In this document: one piece after another, positions 6,114 through 13,509 of the stretch
How the letters are laid out: every line of letters begins with the position of its first letter
Position numbering within the stretch: the first letter of the stretch is position 1
DNA from: JACDBD01 sp050743385
GTDB lineage: Bacteria; Actinomycetota; Acidimicrobiia; IMCC26256; JACDBD01
DNA length: 14,672 nucleotides
Direction of reading: 5' to 3'
Assembly: GCA_050743385.1 (NCBI GenBank)
Contig: JBOGFJ010000090.1
Coordinates: 1 to 14,672 of the forward strand
Translations under genes and position numbers: made by a program
Notes under the pieces: generated by a model
Seen by the model: only the letters and a program-made list of their open reading frames with translations
Told to the model about the DNA's origin: nothing
The model's database searches: none

Positions 6114-8207
6114 GTAGGCGAGCAGACGGCCGAGGTCGCGGGTGATGTCGTCGACCTGGGGGAGGATCGCGCCCTCGAGGGTGGGCTCGTACGCGACGTG
6201 GGTGTCGGCAGCGGCGAGCCGCCACACCGGCGCGTCGAGATGCTCGAAGCACTCGTCGGCGATCCACGCGGCCACCTCGGCTCCGAACCCGCACGTGAGC
6301 GTGTCCTCGTGGAGCACGAGCACGCGACCGGTGCGTGCCACCGACTCGCCCACGATCTCGCGGTCCCACGGTGTGATCGTGCGCAGGTCGATGATCTCGA
6401 CGCTGTCGCCGTCGGGATCGACGTTCTTGGCCGCGAGTTGTGCACGGTGCACGGTCGCGCCCCAGGTGACCACCGTGACGCGCTCGCCGCGCGTCACGTA
6501 GGCACCTCGGCCGAAGGGCAACAGCCAGTCGGACGGCGGCAGCGGGTCACGGTTGTAGCCCTGCCGGTAGAGGTGCTTGTGCTCGAGGAAGAGGACCGGG
6601 TCTTCACATCGAAAGGCCGTGCGCAGCAGACCGGCGGCGTCGCGTGCGCGTGACGGGAACGCGATCATCAGCCCCGGGATGTGGGCGAAGATCGACTCGC
6701 CGCACTGCGAGTGCCAGATCGCGCCGCCCGTGAGGTAGCCCCCGATCGGCACCCGGATCACCGCCGGGCACGTGAAGACGCCGTTGGAGCGCCACCGGAT
6801 CGTGGCCGCCTCCGTCTTGATCTGGGTCATCGCGGGCCAGATGTAGTCGAAGAACTGGATCTCGGGGCTCGGCCGCAGTCCTCGTACCGCCTGCCCGACG
6901 GCGCGCCCGATGATGTTGGCCTCGGCGAGCGGCGTGTTGTAGCAGCGCGCCTCGCCGAACTCGCGCTGGAGCCCGAAGGTGATGCCAAAGACGCCGCCCT
7001 TGCCCGGCACCTCGTCGAGCACGCGCGGGTCGGCGTCGGCGACGTCCTCGCCGAACACCCGGATGCGCTCGTCGCGCGCCATCTCGTCGTGCAGCGTGCG
7101 TCGGATCGCTTCGCCGAACGTGACCTCCTCGCTGCCGGCGGGAGGATCGTCGGGGACCTCGGTGACGGCCGGCGCGCCCAGTACCTGTGCGATCACACTT
7201 CCGGGATCGGGACGTCGGGCCGCCAACGCTTCCTTCGCCGCCTCGGCCACCGTGGCCTTGGCCTCGGCCCGGATCTGCTCCGCCTCCTCCTGGGTGAGGG
7301 CGCCGTCGTGGACGAGGGCACGCTCGAGGGTGAGGATCGGGTCGTGCTCGGCCTCGTCGACGAGCTCGTTCTCGGGCCGGTACTTCTTCTGGTCGTCGGA
7401 GAGCGAGTGCGAGTAGGGACGGGTGACGAGGGCGTGGATGAGCGCGGGGCCCTGGCCGGCGCGCACGCGCTGGATCGCCTCCGCGCCCTTGCGACGCACC
7501 TCGAAGTAGTCGCGCCCGTCGATGCCGGTGACGTGCAGACCGCGGAGGCCCAACACCATCTCGGAGATCGGCCCCGGTGCCTGGTCGCCGGCGCGCACCG
7601 AGATGGCGTAGCCGTTGTCGGCGACGACGTAGAGGACGGGCAGCCCGAGACGACACGCGGTGTTGAGGCTCTCCCAGAACTCGCCCTCGGAGCAGGCACC
7701 CTCCCCCAGCGAGACGTACGTGATCTCGTCACCATGGGCCGTGCACCCGGGCAGATCGCGGCGGGCGATGTAGCGGGACGCTTCCGCGCAGCCGACCGCG
7801 GGCAGGCACTGGCTCCCGGTGGCGCTGCTCTGGGTGACGACGTGGCGGGCGCGGTCGCCCCAGTGACATGGCATCTGACGACCGGCGGAGGCGGGATCGT
7901 CGGCCGCGCCGACCGCCTGGAGGAGCATGTCGAGCGGTGTCACGCCCAGGCCGAGCATGAGCGCGCGATCGCGGTAGTAGGGGAAGAACCAGTCGTAGCC
8001 GGCGCGGAGCGAGCGGGCGAGTCCGAGCAGCAGCGCCTCGTGGCCCGCACCAGAGATCTGGAAGAAGACCTGGCTCTGTTGGCGGAGGGTGATCTCGCGG
8101 TCGTCGATGGCCCGGGAGATGCAGGCGAGGCGGAAGTCGGTGGCGGCCTCCTCCACCGAGACGCCGTCGTGCCCGACCCGCCGCTCCCGCCGTTCCCGGA
8201 GCTTCAT
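6111..8207 (-). CDS. Fused E1 alpha/beta 2-oxoacid dehydrogenase
   Basis: A 698-residue thiamine-diphosphate enzyme in which the E1 alpha and beta chains, usually separate genes, are one polypeptide. It should decarboxylate a 2-oxoacid (pyruvate or branched-chain type) and pass the acyl group to a lipoyl domain. The alpha half (about 20-340) has QVFFQISGAGHEA, FFPYYRDRA and the ThDP motif LGEGACSEGEFWESLN ending ADNGYAIS. Residues 168-170 are GEG rather than GDG and 197-198 are DN rather than NN, both seen in fused forms as far as I recall. SHSLSDDQKKYRP is the active-site loop. The beta half starts near 362 (VTFGEAIRRTLHDEM) and includes FGEDVA, RCYNTPLAEANIIGRAVG, QFFDYIWPAMTQI and FLEHKHLYR. 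ATG 8207 is preceded by GGAGGG. It is divergent from an E2 gene 62 bases away, which strongly suggests one complex. Substrate is not determined; branched-chain 2-oxoacids are a reasonable guess. Confidence 0.9.
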   Translation of the reverse strand: MKLRERRERRVGHDGVSVEEAATDFRLACISRAIDDREITLRQQSQVFFQISGAGHEALLLGLARSLRAGYDWFFPYYRDRALMLGLGVTPLDMLLQAVGAADDPASAGRQMPCHWGDRARHVVTQSSATGSQCLPAVGCAEASRYIARRDLPGCTAHGDEITYVSLGEGACSEGEFWESLNTACRLGLPVLYVVADNGYAISVRAGDQAPGPISEMVLGLRGLHVTGIDGRDYFEVRRKGAEAIQRVRAGQGPALIHALVTRPYSHSLSDDQKKYRPENELVDEAEHDPILTLERALVHDGALTQEEAEQIRAEAKATVAEAAKEALAARRPDPGSVIAQVLGAPAVTEVPDDPPAGSEEVTFGEAIRRTLHDEMARDERIRVFGEDVADADPRVLDEVPGKGGVFGITFGLQREFGEARCYNTPLAEANIIGRAVGQAVRGLRPSPEIQFFDYIWPAMTQIKTEAATIRWRSNGVFTCPAVIRVPIGGYLTGGAIWHSQCGESIFAHIPGLMIAFPSRARDAAGLLRTAFRCEDPVLFLEHKHLYRQGYNRDPLPPSDWLLPFGRGAYVTRGERVTVVTWGATVHRAQLAAKNVDPDGDSVEIIDLRTITPWDREIVGESVARTGRVLVLHEDTLTCGFGAEVAAWIADECFEHLDAPVWRLAAADTHVAYEPTLEGAILPQVDDITRDLGRLLAY

Positions 8208-8257
8208 GGGCCCTCCACCCTCGACGCCGGCGCGCCGCCGATCCAACGACCGGAGGA

Positions 8258-8263
8258 TACCGT
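8258..8263 (+). promoter_or_regulatory. Possible -10 box of the E2 gene
   Basis: TACCGT (TANNNT) ends six bases before GTG 8270, a spacing typical of leaderless transcripts. The only purine-rich stretch (GGAGGA, 8252-8257) is 12 bases from the start, long for a Shine-Dalgarno. In the opposite direction TATCCT could serve the E1 gene. Both would share the 62-base divergent gap. Confidence 0.35.
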
Positions 8264-8269
8264 CGGGTC

Positions 8270-9187
8270 GTGCCCGCCGACGCGACCACTGTCTTGCCGT
8301 GGCGCGAACGCCCGCCCCGCCCGGCGCGTCCCGCCCGTGACGCGTTCCAGTCGCCGGTCGTGCGCCGCCTGCTCGCAGACCACGATCTCGATCCCGCCAC
8401 CATCACCGGCACCGGCGCGGGAGGGCGTGTGACGCGCGCCGACGTGCTCGAAGCCGTCGGACGGCGGGGTGACGTCTCCCCGGACCCCGTACGCGCGCGA
8501 CGCACGGGCGACGAGGCCATCCCGTTCAGCCCGTCGCGCCGTCGCACCGCCGAGCACATGGTCCGCTCGAAAGCGACATCACCCCACGCGACGATCGTCA
8601 TGGAGGTCGACTTCGTGCGGGTCGATCGAGCGCGTCGCCGAAACTCGGGCCTGAGCTACCTCCCGTTCGTCGCGCGCGCGGTGGTCGACGCGCTGGCGGC
8701 GTTTCCGCACGTCAACGCGTCCGTTGCCGGCGAGCGCCTCGTCGTGCATCCCGAGGTACACCTCGGCATCGCCGTCGACCTCGACTTCGAGGGGCTCATC
8801 GTCCCCGTCGTGCGCTCCGCCTCCGACAAGCGGCTGCGCGTGATCGGGCGCGAGATCACCGACCTCGCCACGCGCGCGCGCGAGCGCCGGCTGTCGCCCG
8901 ACGATGTCGCCGGCGGGACCTTCACGATCACCAACCCCGGTCCGTTCGGCACCGTGCTCTCGGTGCCCGTGATCAACCAGCCCCAGGTGGCTGTCCTCGC
9001 GACCGACCGGGTGGTAGCGCGGCCCGTCGTGATCGAATCGGAACGGGGCGACAGCATCGCGGTACACCCGATCGGACGGCTGGCGCTGACCTTCGACCAC
9101 CGTGCGTTCGACGGCGCCTATGCCGCCGCCTTCCTCGAGCGCGTGCGCACGACCCTCGAGTCCCGTGCCTGGGACATCGAGCTGTAA
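8270..9187 (+). CDS. 2-oxoacid dehydrogenase E2 acyltransferase lacking a lipoyl domain
   Basis: A 305-residue protein. Residues about 27-63 (FQSPVVRRLLADHDLDP, then GTGAGGRVTRADVLEAV) form a peripheral subunit-binding domain, which normally holds E1 or E3. Residues about 83-305 are the catalytic acyltransferase core: GGTFTITNPGPFGT (215-228), PVINQPQVAVL (233-243) and the active-site DHRAFDG with His277 and Asp281. This core should transfer acyl groups from lipoyl-lysine to CoA. The usual N-terminal lipoyl domain is absent: only 26 Arg/Pro-rich residues precede the binding domain and no lysine-bearing lipoyl motif occurs. The upstream sequence is taken by the divergent E1 gene, so this does not look like a missed start. 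Together with the fused E1 it should form a complex that borrows a lipoyl domain, or act differently. Substrate unknown. Confidence 0.88.
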   Translation: MPADATTVLPWRERPPRPARPARDAFQSPVVRRLLADHDLDPATITGTGAGGRVTRADVLEAVGRRGDVSPDPVRARRTGDEAIPFSPSRRRTAEHMVRSKATSPHATIVMEVDFVRVDRARRRNSGLSYLPFVARAVVDALAAFPHVNASVAGERLVVHPEVHLGIAVDLDFEGLIVPVVRSASDKRLRVIGREITDLATRARERRLSPDDVAGGTFTITNPGPFGTVLSVPVINQPQVAVLATDRVVARPVVIESERGDSIAVHPIGRLALTFDHRAFDGAYAAAFLERVRTTLESRAWDIEL

Positions 9188-9231
9188 CCCTCGTGGGTGT
9201 CCCGCGCAGCATGTCGGCGCACGAGGTGGCC

Positions 9232-10617
9232 ATGGGACTTCTGTTCTACCCGCGCGGGGGCTCGGCCCAGGTCGTGCGCTACCTCGCCGGCGCGCTGATC
9301 GACGCCGGCTGGCACGCGTCGGTGTGCTGCGGATCGCTCGGCCCGCCCGGTGCGGACACCAACGCCGCGACGTTCTTCCGCGGCCTCGACGTCCACGCGC
9401 TCGACTACGGTCCCGCGCTCGCGGCGGTGGCGCGGGGTGGCGACCCGCTCACCCACGACCCGCCGCTGCATCCTTCCTACGAAGACCGGGTCGGCGCGCC
9501 CGATCGTGTGTTCGCGGCCGTCGAGCCCCGGCTGCTCGAGCGTCAGGTCGCGGCCTGGACCCGCGTGCTCGACGCGGCCGGGGCGGGCGACGGCGCCGTG
9601 TTCCACCTCCACCACCTCACACCGCAGCACGAGGCCGTGCTGCGCCGTTGGCCCGACCGGCCCCTGCTCGGCCATCTGCACGGGACCGAGCTCAAGATGC
9701 TCGACGCCATCGAGCGTGGCGCGTCGTGGCCGTACCGGGAGTTCTGGCGCGACACGTTGCGGCGGTGGGCGCACGCGTGCGGCCGGCTGGTCGTGATCTC
9801 GCCCCACGACCGCGACGAGGCGGTGCGTCTCCTCGGGGTCGATGCCGGCCGGGTCGAGTGGATTCCCAACGGCGTCGACACCGACCACTTCGACGTCGAG
9901 GAGCTCGACTCCGAGCAGCGGCGGGCGCTCTGGGAGCGCTGGCTCGTCGACGACGCCCGCGGGTGGAGCGAAGGCGGTGATCCCGGCAGCCTCCGCTACG
10001 ACGCCGCGCACGTGGAGGCGGCGTTCGTCGACCGCGCCACCGGCACGGCCCGCACCGTGCTGCTGTTCGTCGGGCGGTTCCTCGGATTCAAGCGTGTGCC
10101 GCTCCTGGTGCGTGCCTACGCCCGGGCCAAGCCGCATTTCGAGGCGCCCGCGCCGCTGGTGATCTGGGGTGGGAGCCCGCACGAGTGGGAGGGTGAGCAC
10201 CCGCACACCGTCGCCGCCGGCCTGGGCGTCGCCGACGACGTCTTCTTCGTCGGCTGGCGGGGCCACGACGAGCTCCCGCTCGGGCTGGCGTGCGCGGACG
10301 CGATGGTGGCGCCGTCGGTGAACGAGCCCTTCGGGCAGGTCTTCCTCGAGGCGATGGCGTGCGGACTGCCGGTGGTCACGACCGCGACCGGCGGGCCGCT
10401 GTCGTTCGTCAACACCGAGCCGGAGAGGCCGAACGGTTGGCTCGTGCCGCCCGACGACGAGGCCACCCTCGCTGACGCGCTCGTCGAGGTCGTCAACGGC
10501 GCCGGCGAGCGCCGCGCCCGTGGCGCGCACGCCTACGAGCAGGTGCGCGCCAAGTACTCCTGGTTCGCCCTCGTCAGCCGGTTCATCGCCTGCTACGAGC
10601 ACCTCCTCGAAAACTGA
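9232..10617 (+). CDS. GT4-like glycosyltransferase
   Basis: A 461-residue GT-B fold retaining glycosyltransferase of the group 1 (GT4) type. The N-terminal half starts LLFYPRGGSAQVVRYLAGAL, the acceptor-side glycine loop, and contains HLHGTE (148-153) and VISPHDRDEAV. The middle has WIPNGVDTDHF (210-220). A segment of about 55 residues (221-275), including WERWLVDDARGW, separates it from the donor-side LLFVGRFLGFKRVPLLVRAYARA. WGGSPHEWEGEHP follows, then the EX7E nucleotide-sugar motif with Glu365 and Glu373 (NEPFGQVFLEAMACGLP). ATG 9232 is chosen because GAGG lies five bases upstream and the fold begins at once; GTG 9193 and ATG 9211 are alternatives. It follows the E2 gene by 44 bases on the same strand, but no functional link is visible. 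Donor and acceptor are unknown; a cell-surface or storage glycan is possible. Confidence 0.87.
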   Translation: MGLLFYPRGGSAQVVRYLAGALIDAGWHASVCCGSLGPPGADTNAATFFRGLDVHALDYGPALAAVARGGDPLTHDPPLHPSYEDRVGAPDRVFAAVEPRLLERQVAAWTRVLDAAGAGDGAVFHLHHLTPQHEAVLRRWPDRPLLGHLHGTELKMLDAIERGASWPYREFWRDTLRRWAHACGRLVVISPHDRDEAVRLLGVDAGRVEWIPNGVDTDHFDVEELDSEQRRALWERWLVDDARGWSEGGDPGSLRYDAAHVEAAFVDRATGTARTVLLFVGRFLGFKRVPLLVRAYARAKPHFEAPAPLVIWGGSPHEWEGEHPHTVAAGLGVADDVFFVGWRGHDELPLGLACADAMVAPSVNEPFGQVFLEAMACGLPVVTTATGGPLSFVNTEPERPNGWLVPPDDEATLADALVEVVNGAGERRARGAHAYEQVRAKYSWFALVSRFIACYEHLLEN

Positions 10618-10621
10618 GGGT

Positions 10622-10644
10622 TCCGGCGCGCCCACCGCGCCGGA
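10622..10644. terminator. Hairpin between convergent genes
   Basis: TCCGGCGCG and CGCGCCGGA form a perfect 9-bp stem with a 5-base loop, four bases after the glycosyltransferase stop. The nitroreductase-like gene arrives from the other side 35 bases away. No T-run follows, as is common in high-GC genomes. It could end transcription in both directions. Confidence 0.6.
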
Positions 10645-10678
10645 TCGGGTGCGATGAGCGCGCAAGAACGGACGAACT

Positions 10679-12139
10679 TCAGCGGCCGGAGCGGTGGAGG
10701 CCGAGCGAGAGGCGCTCCATGAGGCGGCCATAGCCGGTGAGCTCGGCGGCTTCGCCTGGTCGGCCGCCCGGAGTGTTGCGGTAGGCGGGCACGCCGACCG
10801 ACGTGACCAACATCGGGGCCGCGTCGGTGTCGAAGAACTGCGATACGGCGGCGTCGAAGAATGTGAGTCCGGTCGCGCCGAACCCCGACGCGAACGCGGC
10901 GAGGCTCAGACGGCCGGCGGCGATGCCGGCCTCGAGCTGGACAGCGCGATAGCCGCGCGCGCCGAGCACGCGCAGCACGGCTCCGAGGTCGGAGCTATGG
11001 AACGCGGTGAATGCCGAGTCACCGCCGAGCGGTTGGCGCAGGCACAACAGCTCGGCGGCGGCGCGCGTGTCACCGAGGTGGACGACCTCGAGCTCGCGCG
11101 TGTCGGCGTGCCAGCGGTATGCGCCCGGCTCCACGCCGTCGATGGCGTGCACGGACAGGAAGTGCCGGAGCAGCGTGCGGCCATCGCCGACGAAGTCGCC
11201 CGGCACCGGCCGGGACGCGCTCACCATCCCGAAGTCGAGCAACTCCCGGGGTGCGGTCTCGCGCCGCATGATTCGCGTCGAACCCCGCGCCAGGATCACG
11301 TCCTCCACCGGTGGATGCTCGCGAGGAGGCCGTGCTGTCTCACCCGCTGCCGGTTCGCCTCCCCATGCCGCCGCGGCGGCTCGCCATCCGGCGACATCGT
11401 CGACGACACCCGCCCTGTGCGTGGCGGTGACCACGGGGAACTCGATCGGGTGCGGAGAGATCGGGTCGACCGCGAGCGCGATCTCCTCGAGAGCAGGCCA
11501 GTCGGGCGGGGACGCGTCGTCGCCCAGCGTCACGATCGCGAGCGGGAACTCGCTCGCGCCGTCGACAGCGAGCAGCCGTGCCACGTCGTCGTCGTCGAAG
11601 CCGACCCACACCCGCGCGGCTACGCCGTCGGCCTCGGCCACTGCGAGCAGGTTGGCGAGCGTCGCGCCCGCGTCCCAGAACAGGTGCCGGTAGCCGCGCT
11701 CGCCGTACTTCCAAGCCGTGCGCCACGGGATGCCGGTCAGCACGATCGACGCCCCGGTCCCGACGCCGCCGTGTCTCAGCCGAGTCAACCCGTGGCCGAG
11801 CGGGTCGTAGTGGTCGACGCCGTCCGAGCTCACCACGTAGAGCTCTACCGGGTGGAGGTTCCCCGCCGACATCGCGGCGCGGAAGTAGGTGCGATCGGAG
11901 AGCATCCGTGACTCGCTCACGCGGGTCACGCCGGCGGCGAGGAAGAGGAGGCGGCCGAGCTCGCCGGGCGCGCCGATCTCACGGGGCAACGGGCGGGTCT
12001 CGAGCCCGACGTAGCGCTTGAACGGCGCGGGGCGATTGGTCGGGTCGAGCGGCTGGAAGTCGACCATCCTCGAACGGTCGACGGGGGACCCGTGCCGGGT
12101 CTGGAGGTGGAACGCCACCGCTGCCTCGGGCTCGTTCAC
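10679..12139 (-). CDS. SagB/ThcOx-type protein, two nitroreductase domains
   Basis: A 486-residue protein with two flavin nitroreductase-like domains in tandem. It opens with AAVAFHLQTRHG and NRPAPFKRY, the typical lead-in of SagB/ThcOx family dehydrogenases. The first domain (about 50-208) has MSAGNLHPVELYVV, HYDPLGHGLTRLR and ERGYRHLFWDAGATLANLLAVAEADG, the FMN-site features. The second (about 280-480) starts ILARGSTRIMRRE and has GVEPGAYRWHADTRELEVV and VQLEAGIAAGRLSLAAFASGFGATGLTFF, but lacks the SAGxLHP element, so it may be partly degenerate. Family members oxidise azoline rings in peptide natural products, but tandem stand-alone forms have no assigned role. No YcaO cyclodehydratase or precursor peptide is seen nearby. 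GTG 12139 keeps the conserved lead-in; TACGAT ends seven bases before it. It is convergent with the glycosyltransferase. Confidence 0.82.
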   Translation of the reverse strand: MNEPEAAVAFHLQTRHGSPVDRSRMVDFQPLDPTNRPAPFKRYVGLETRPLPREIGAPGELGRLLFLAAGVTRVSESRMLSDRTYFRAAMSAGNLHPVELYVVSSDGVDHYDPLGHGLTRLRHGGVGTGASIVLTGIPWRTAWKYGERGYRHLFWDAGATLANLLAVAEADGVAARVWVGFDDDDVARLLAVDGASEFPLAIVTLGDDASPPDWPALEEIALAVDPISPHPIEFPVVTATHRAGVVDDVAGWRAAAAAWGGEPAAGETARPPREHPPVEDVILARGSTRIMRRETAPRELLDFGMVSASRPVPGDFVGDGRTLLRHFLSVHAIDGVEPGAYRWHADTRELEVVHLGDTRAAAELLCLRQPLGGDSAFTAFHSSDLGAVLRVLGARGYRAVQLEAGIAAGRLSLAAFASGFGATGLTFFDAAVSQFFDTDAAPMLVTSVGVPAYRNTPGGRPGEAAELTGYGRLMERLSLGLHRSGR

Positions 12140-12146
12140 ACCACGA

Positions 12147-12152
12147 ATCGTA
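12147..12152 (-). promoter_or_regulatory. Possible -10 box of the SagB-type gene
   Basis: On the minus strand TACGAT (TANNNT) ends seven bases before GTG 12139, and no Shine-Dalgarno precedes that start. This fits a leaderless transcript. No convincing -35 is seen. Confidence 0.38.
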
Positions 12153-12168
12153 GGGTCCTGCTGCTCCC

Positions 12169-12174
12169 TAGACT
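12169..12174 (+). promoter_or_regulatory. Possible -10 box of the VOC gene
   Basis: TAGACT matches the -10 consensus at four of six positions, including the key T, A and final T, and would give a leader of about 25 bases carrying GAGGAGGG. The -35 region shows no clear match. It shares the 64-base divergent gap with the minus-strand promoter above. Confidence 0.35.
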
Positions 12175-12203
12175 CGTGGACACGACGGACTCGAGGAGGG
12201 CCC

Positions 12204-12779
12204 ATGCTCCAGTCGAGTGAACCTCCCCGCTGGCGCGGCATCAATCACCTGGCCATGGTCACACCCGACATGGACGCGACCGCCCGCTTCTATGCCGGCG
12301 TGCTCGGCATGCGGCTGGTCGCAACCGTGATGGCGGGTCCCATGCGCCACTACTTCTTCGAGCTCGGCCCGGGGAACACGATCGCGTTCTTCGAGATGAA
12401 GGGCATGGAGACGTTCGCGAAGCCGGCGGGTGCCCCGTCGTCGCGCCCGATCCAGTTCGACCACCTCTCGTTCAACCTTCCCGACGAGAAGGCGCTGCTC
12501 GACCTCCGCGAGCGGCTCGAAGCTGCCGGGAGCGAGATCACCGAGGTCGTCGACCACGGCTTCGTGCGTTCCGTGTACTTCACCGACCCGAACGGCATCG
12601 CGCTCGAGGCGTCGTGGTGGGCAATCGACGGTACCGGCCGCGCGGCCGACTACGGCGACAAGGAGCTGTTCTCCGACCCTGACCCGGTGCCGGCCGCCCG
12701 CGAGCTCGCCGACACCGGCCGCGTGCTCTCGGTGCCGACCACCAAACTGATCGACGACGAGATCGTCGACCCCGCGTAG
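12204..12779 (+). CDS. VOC (glyoxalase/dioxygenase fold) protein
   Basis: A 191-residue protein of the vicinal oxygen chelate superfamily. Two beta-alpha-beta-beta-beta modules are visible: GINHLAMVTPDMDATARFYAGVLGM with the FFELGPGNTIAFFEMKG strand pair, and PIQFDHLSFNLPDEKALLDLRERLEAAG with VYFTDPNGIALEASWW. The expected metal ligands are present: His15, Glu64, His87 and Glu135. DPNGIALE is typical of glyoxalase- and ring-cleaving-dioxygenase-like members. A tail of about 50 residues follows and may be specific to this subgroup. ATG 12204 has a strong GAGGAGGG site just upstream; the frame is open back to 12018 but that part lies inside the divergent gene. The reaction cannot be told from the fold: lyase, dioxygenase, epimerase or resistance protein are all possible. 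It is divergent from the SagB-type gene. Confidence 0.87.
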   Translation: MLQSSEPPRWRGINHLAMVTPDMDATARFYAGVLGMRLVATVMAGPMRHYFFELGPGNTIAFFEMKGMETFAKPAGAPSSRPIQFDHLSFNLPDEKALLDLRERLEAAGSEITEVVDHGFVRSVYFTDPNGIALEASWWAIDGTGRAADYGDKELFSDPDPVPAARELADTGRVLSVPTTKLIDDEIVDPA

Positions 12780-12800
12780 CCTCCCCGCCGCGAACCGGCC

Positions 12801-12832
12801 ACCCGATTGCGCACTCCAGCGCGGATTCGGGT
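12801..12832. terminator. Hairpin between convergent genes
   Basis: ACCCGATTGCGC pairs with GCGCGGATTCGGGT: a 6-bp ACCCGA/TCGGGT base, a small internal loop, then GCGC/GCGC with a 6-base loop. It lies 21 bases after the VOC stop and 11 bases from the tadA stop, so it could end both transcripts. No T-run. Confidence 0.5.
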
Positions 12833-12843
12833 CGCCAGTTGGA

Positions 12844-13308
12844 TCATCCCCGCCGGGAAGCGAAGAAGTCGGCCAGCAACGCGGCCGCCTCGGTGGCGCG
12901 CACGCCGTCGACCACCTTGATCTCGTGGTTCAGGCGCGGGTCGGCCGGCAGGTTGTAGAGGCTGCCGCACGCGCCGGCCTTCGGGTCGGCGGCGCCGAAG
13001 GCGACCAGTCCCAGGCGGGCCGAAACCGCCGCACCCGCGCACATCGGGCACGGCTCGATGGTCACCACCAGCGCGCAACCGTCGAGGCGCCAGGTGCCGA
13101 GCGCGGCGGCGGCGTCGCGCAGGGCCAGCACCTCGGCGTGTGCAGTCGGATCGTGCGCGACCTCTCGCTCGTTGTGCCGCCGGGCTATGACGTCGCCCGA
13201 GTCGAGCCGGGCAACGACCGCGCCCACCGGCACGTCGTCATGGCCGAGCGCGGCGCGTGCCTCGTCGAGCGCGAGGTCCATGAGACGGGTGACGGCTTCG
13301 GCGTCCAT
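12844..13308 (-). CDS. tadA: tRNA adenosine(34) deaminase TadA
   Basis: A 154-residue zinc deaminase that should convert A34 of tRNA-Arg(ACG) to inosine, in the cytoplasm. The opening MDLALDEARAALGHDDVPVGAVV is typical of TadA. The zinc and catalytic residues are complete: TAHAEVLALR with His57 and the proton-shuttling Glu59, and EPCPMCAGA with Cys87 and Cys90. FGAADPKAGACGSLYNL and LNHEIKVVDGV follow the TadA pattern (substrate-side loop), which favours it over guanine or cytosine deaminases. Length is normal. ATG 13308 is two bases after the stop of the small ORF upstream (TGAGCATG), so translation is probably coupled. The upstream neighbour beyond that is tRNA-Ser(GGA); the three may share one transcript. 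Confidence 0.93.
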   Translation of the reverse strand: MDAEAVTRLMDLALDEARAALGHDDVPVGAVVARLDSGDVIARRHNEREVAHDPTAHAEVLALRDAAAALGTWRLDGCALVVTIEPCPMCAGAAVSARLGLVAFGAADPKAGACGSLYNLPADPRLNHEIKVVDGVRATEAAALLADFFASRRG

Positions 13309-13310
13309 GC

Positions 13311-13490
13311 TCAGTCGGCGAGGCCGCGGCGGGCCAGCACCGGCGTCGGAGCGACCCGCACCCGCAGCTCGCCCGGCACGAGCCTGCGGGCGCCGTACTC
13401 CTCCGCGCGGTCGGCGCCCATGTAGCGGCCGCCGGTGCGCGTCGCCTCGAGCACGAAGACGTGCCACTCCTCCCGCGACATCTCGTCCAT
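13311..13490 (-). CDS. Small protein (59 aa) between tRNA-Ser and tadA
   Basis: ATG 13490 is preceded by GGAG six bases away, a better site than that of the second ATG at 13481. The frame runs 59 codons to a TGA two bases before tadA. The protein is charged and soluble, opening MDEMSREEWHVFVLEATRTGGRYMG and ending with a strand-like PGELRVRVAP stretch and an Arg-containing tail. WHVFVLEATRTGGRYMG in particular reads like a real beta strand and turn. I do not recognise a family. It starts 20 bases after the tRNA-Ser(GGA) CCA end and is translationally coupled to tadA, so it is probably expressed with it. Its function is unknown. Extending the frame upstream to 13742 would run through the tRNA and is rejected. 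Confidence 0.65.
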   Translation of the reverse strand: MDEMSREEWHVFVLEATRTGGRYMGADRAEEYGARRLVPGELRVRVAPTPVLARRGLAD

Positions 13491-13509
13491 GGCCGACTCC
13501 GGCGCTCGT

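Noticed and set aside
6681..8432. 583-codon plus-strand frame opposite the E1 gene
   Set aside because: It is antisense to a strongly conserved enzyme, its residues are low-complexity and no domain is recognisable.
9118..10731. 537-codon minus-strand frame opposite the glycosyltransferase
   Set aside because: Same reason: the plus strand carries EX7E and other GT4 motifs, while this frame shows none.
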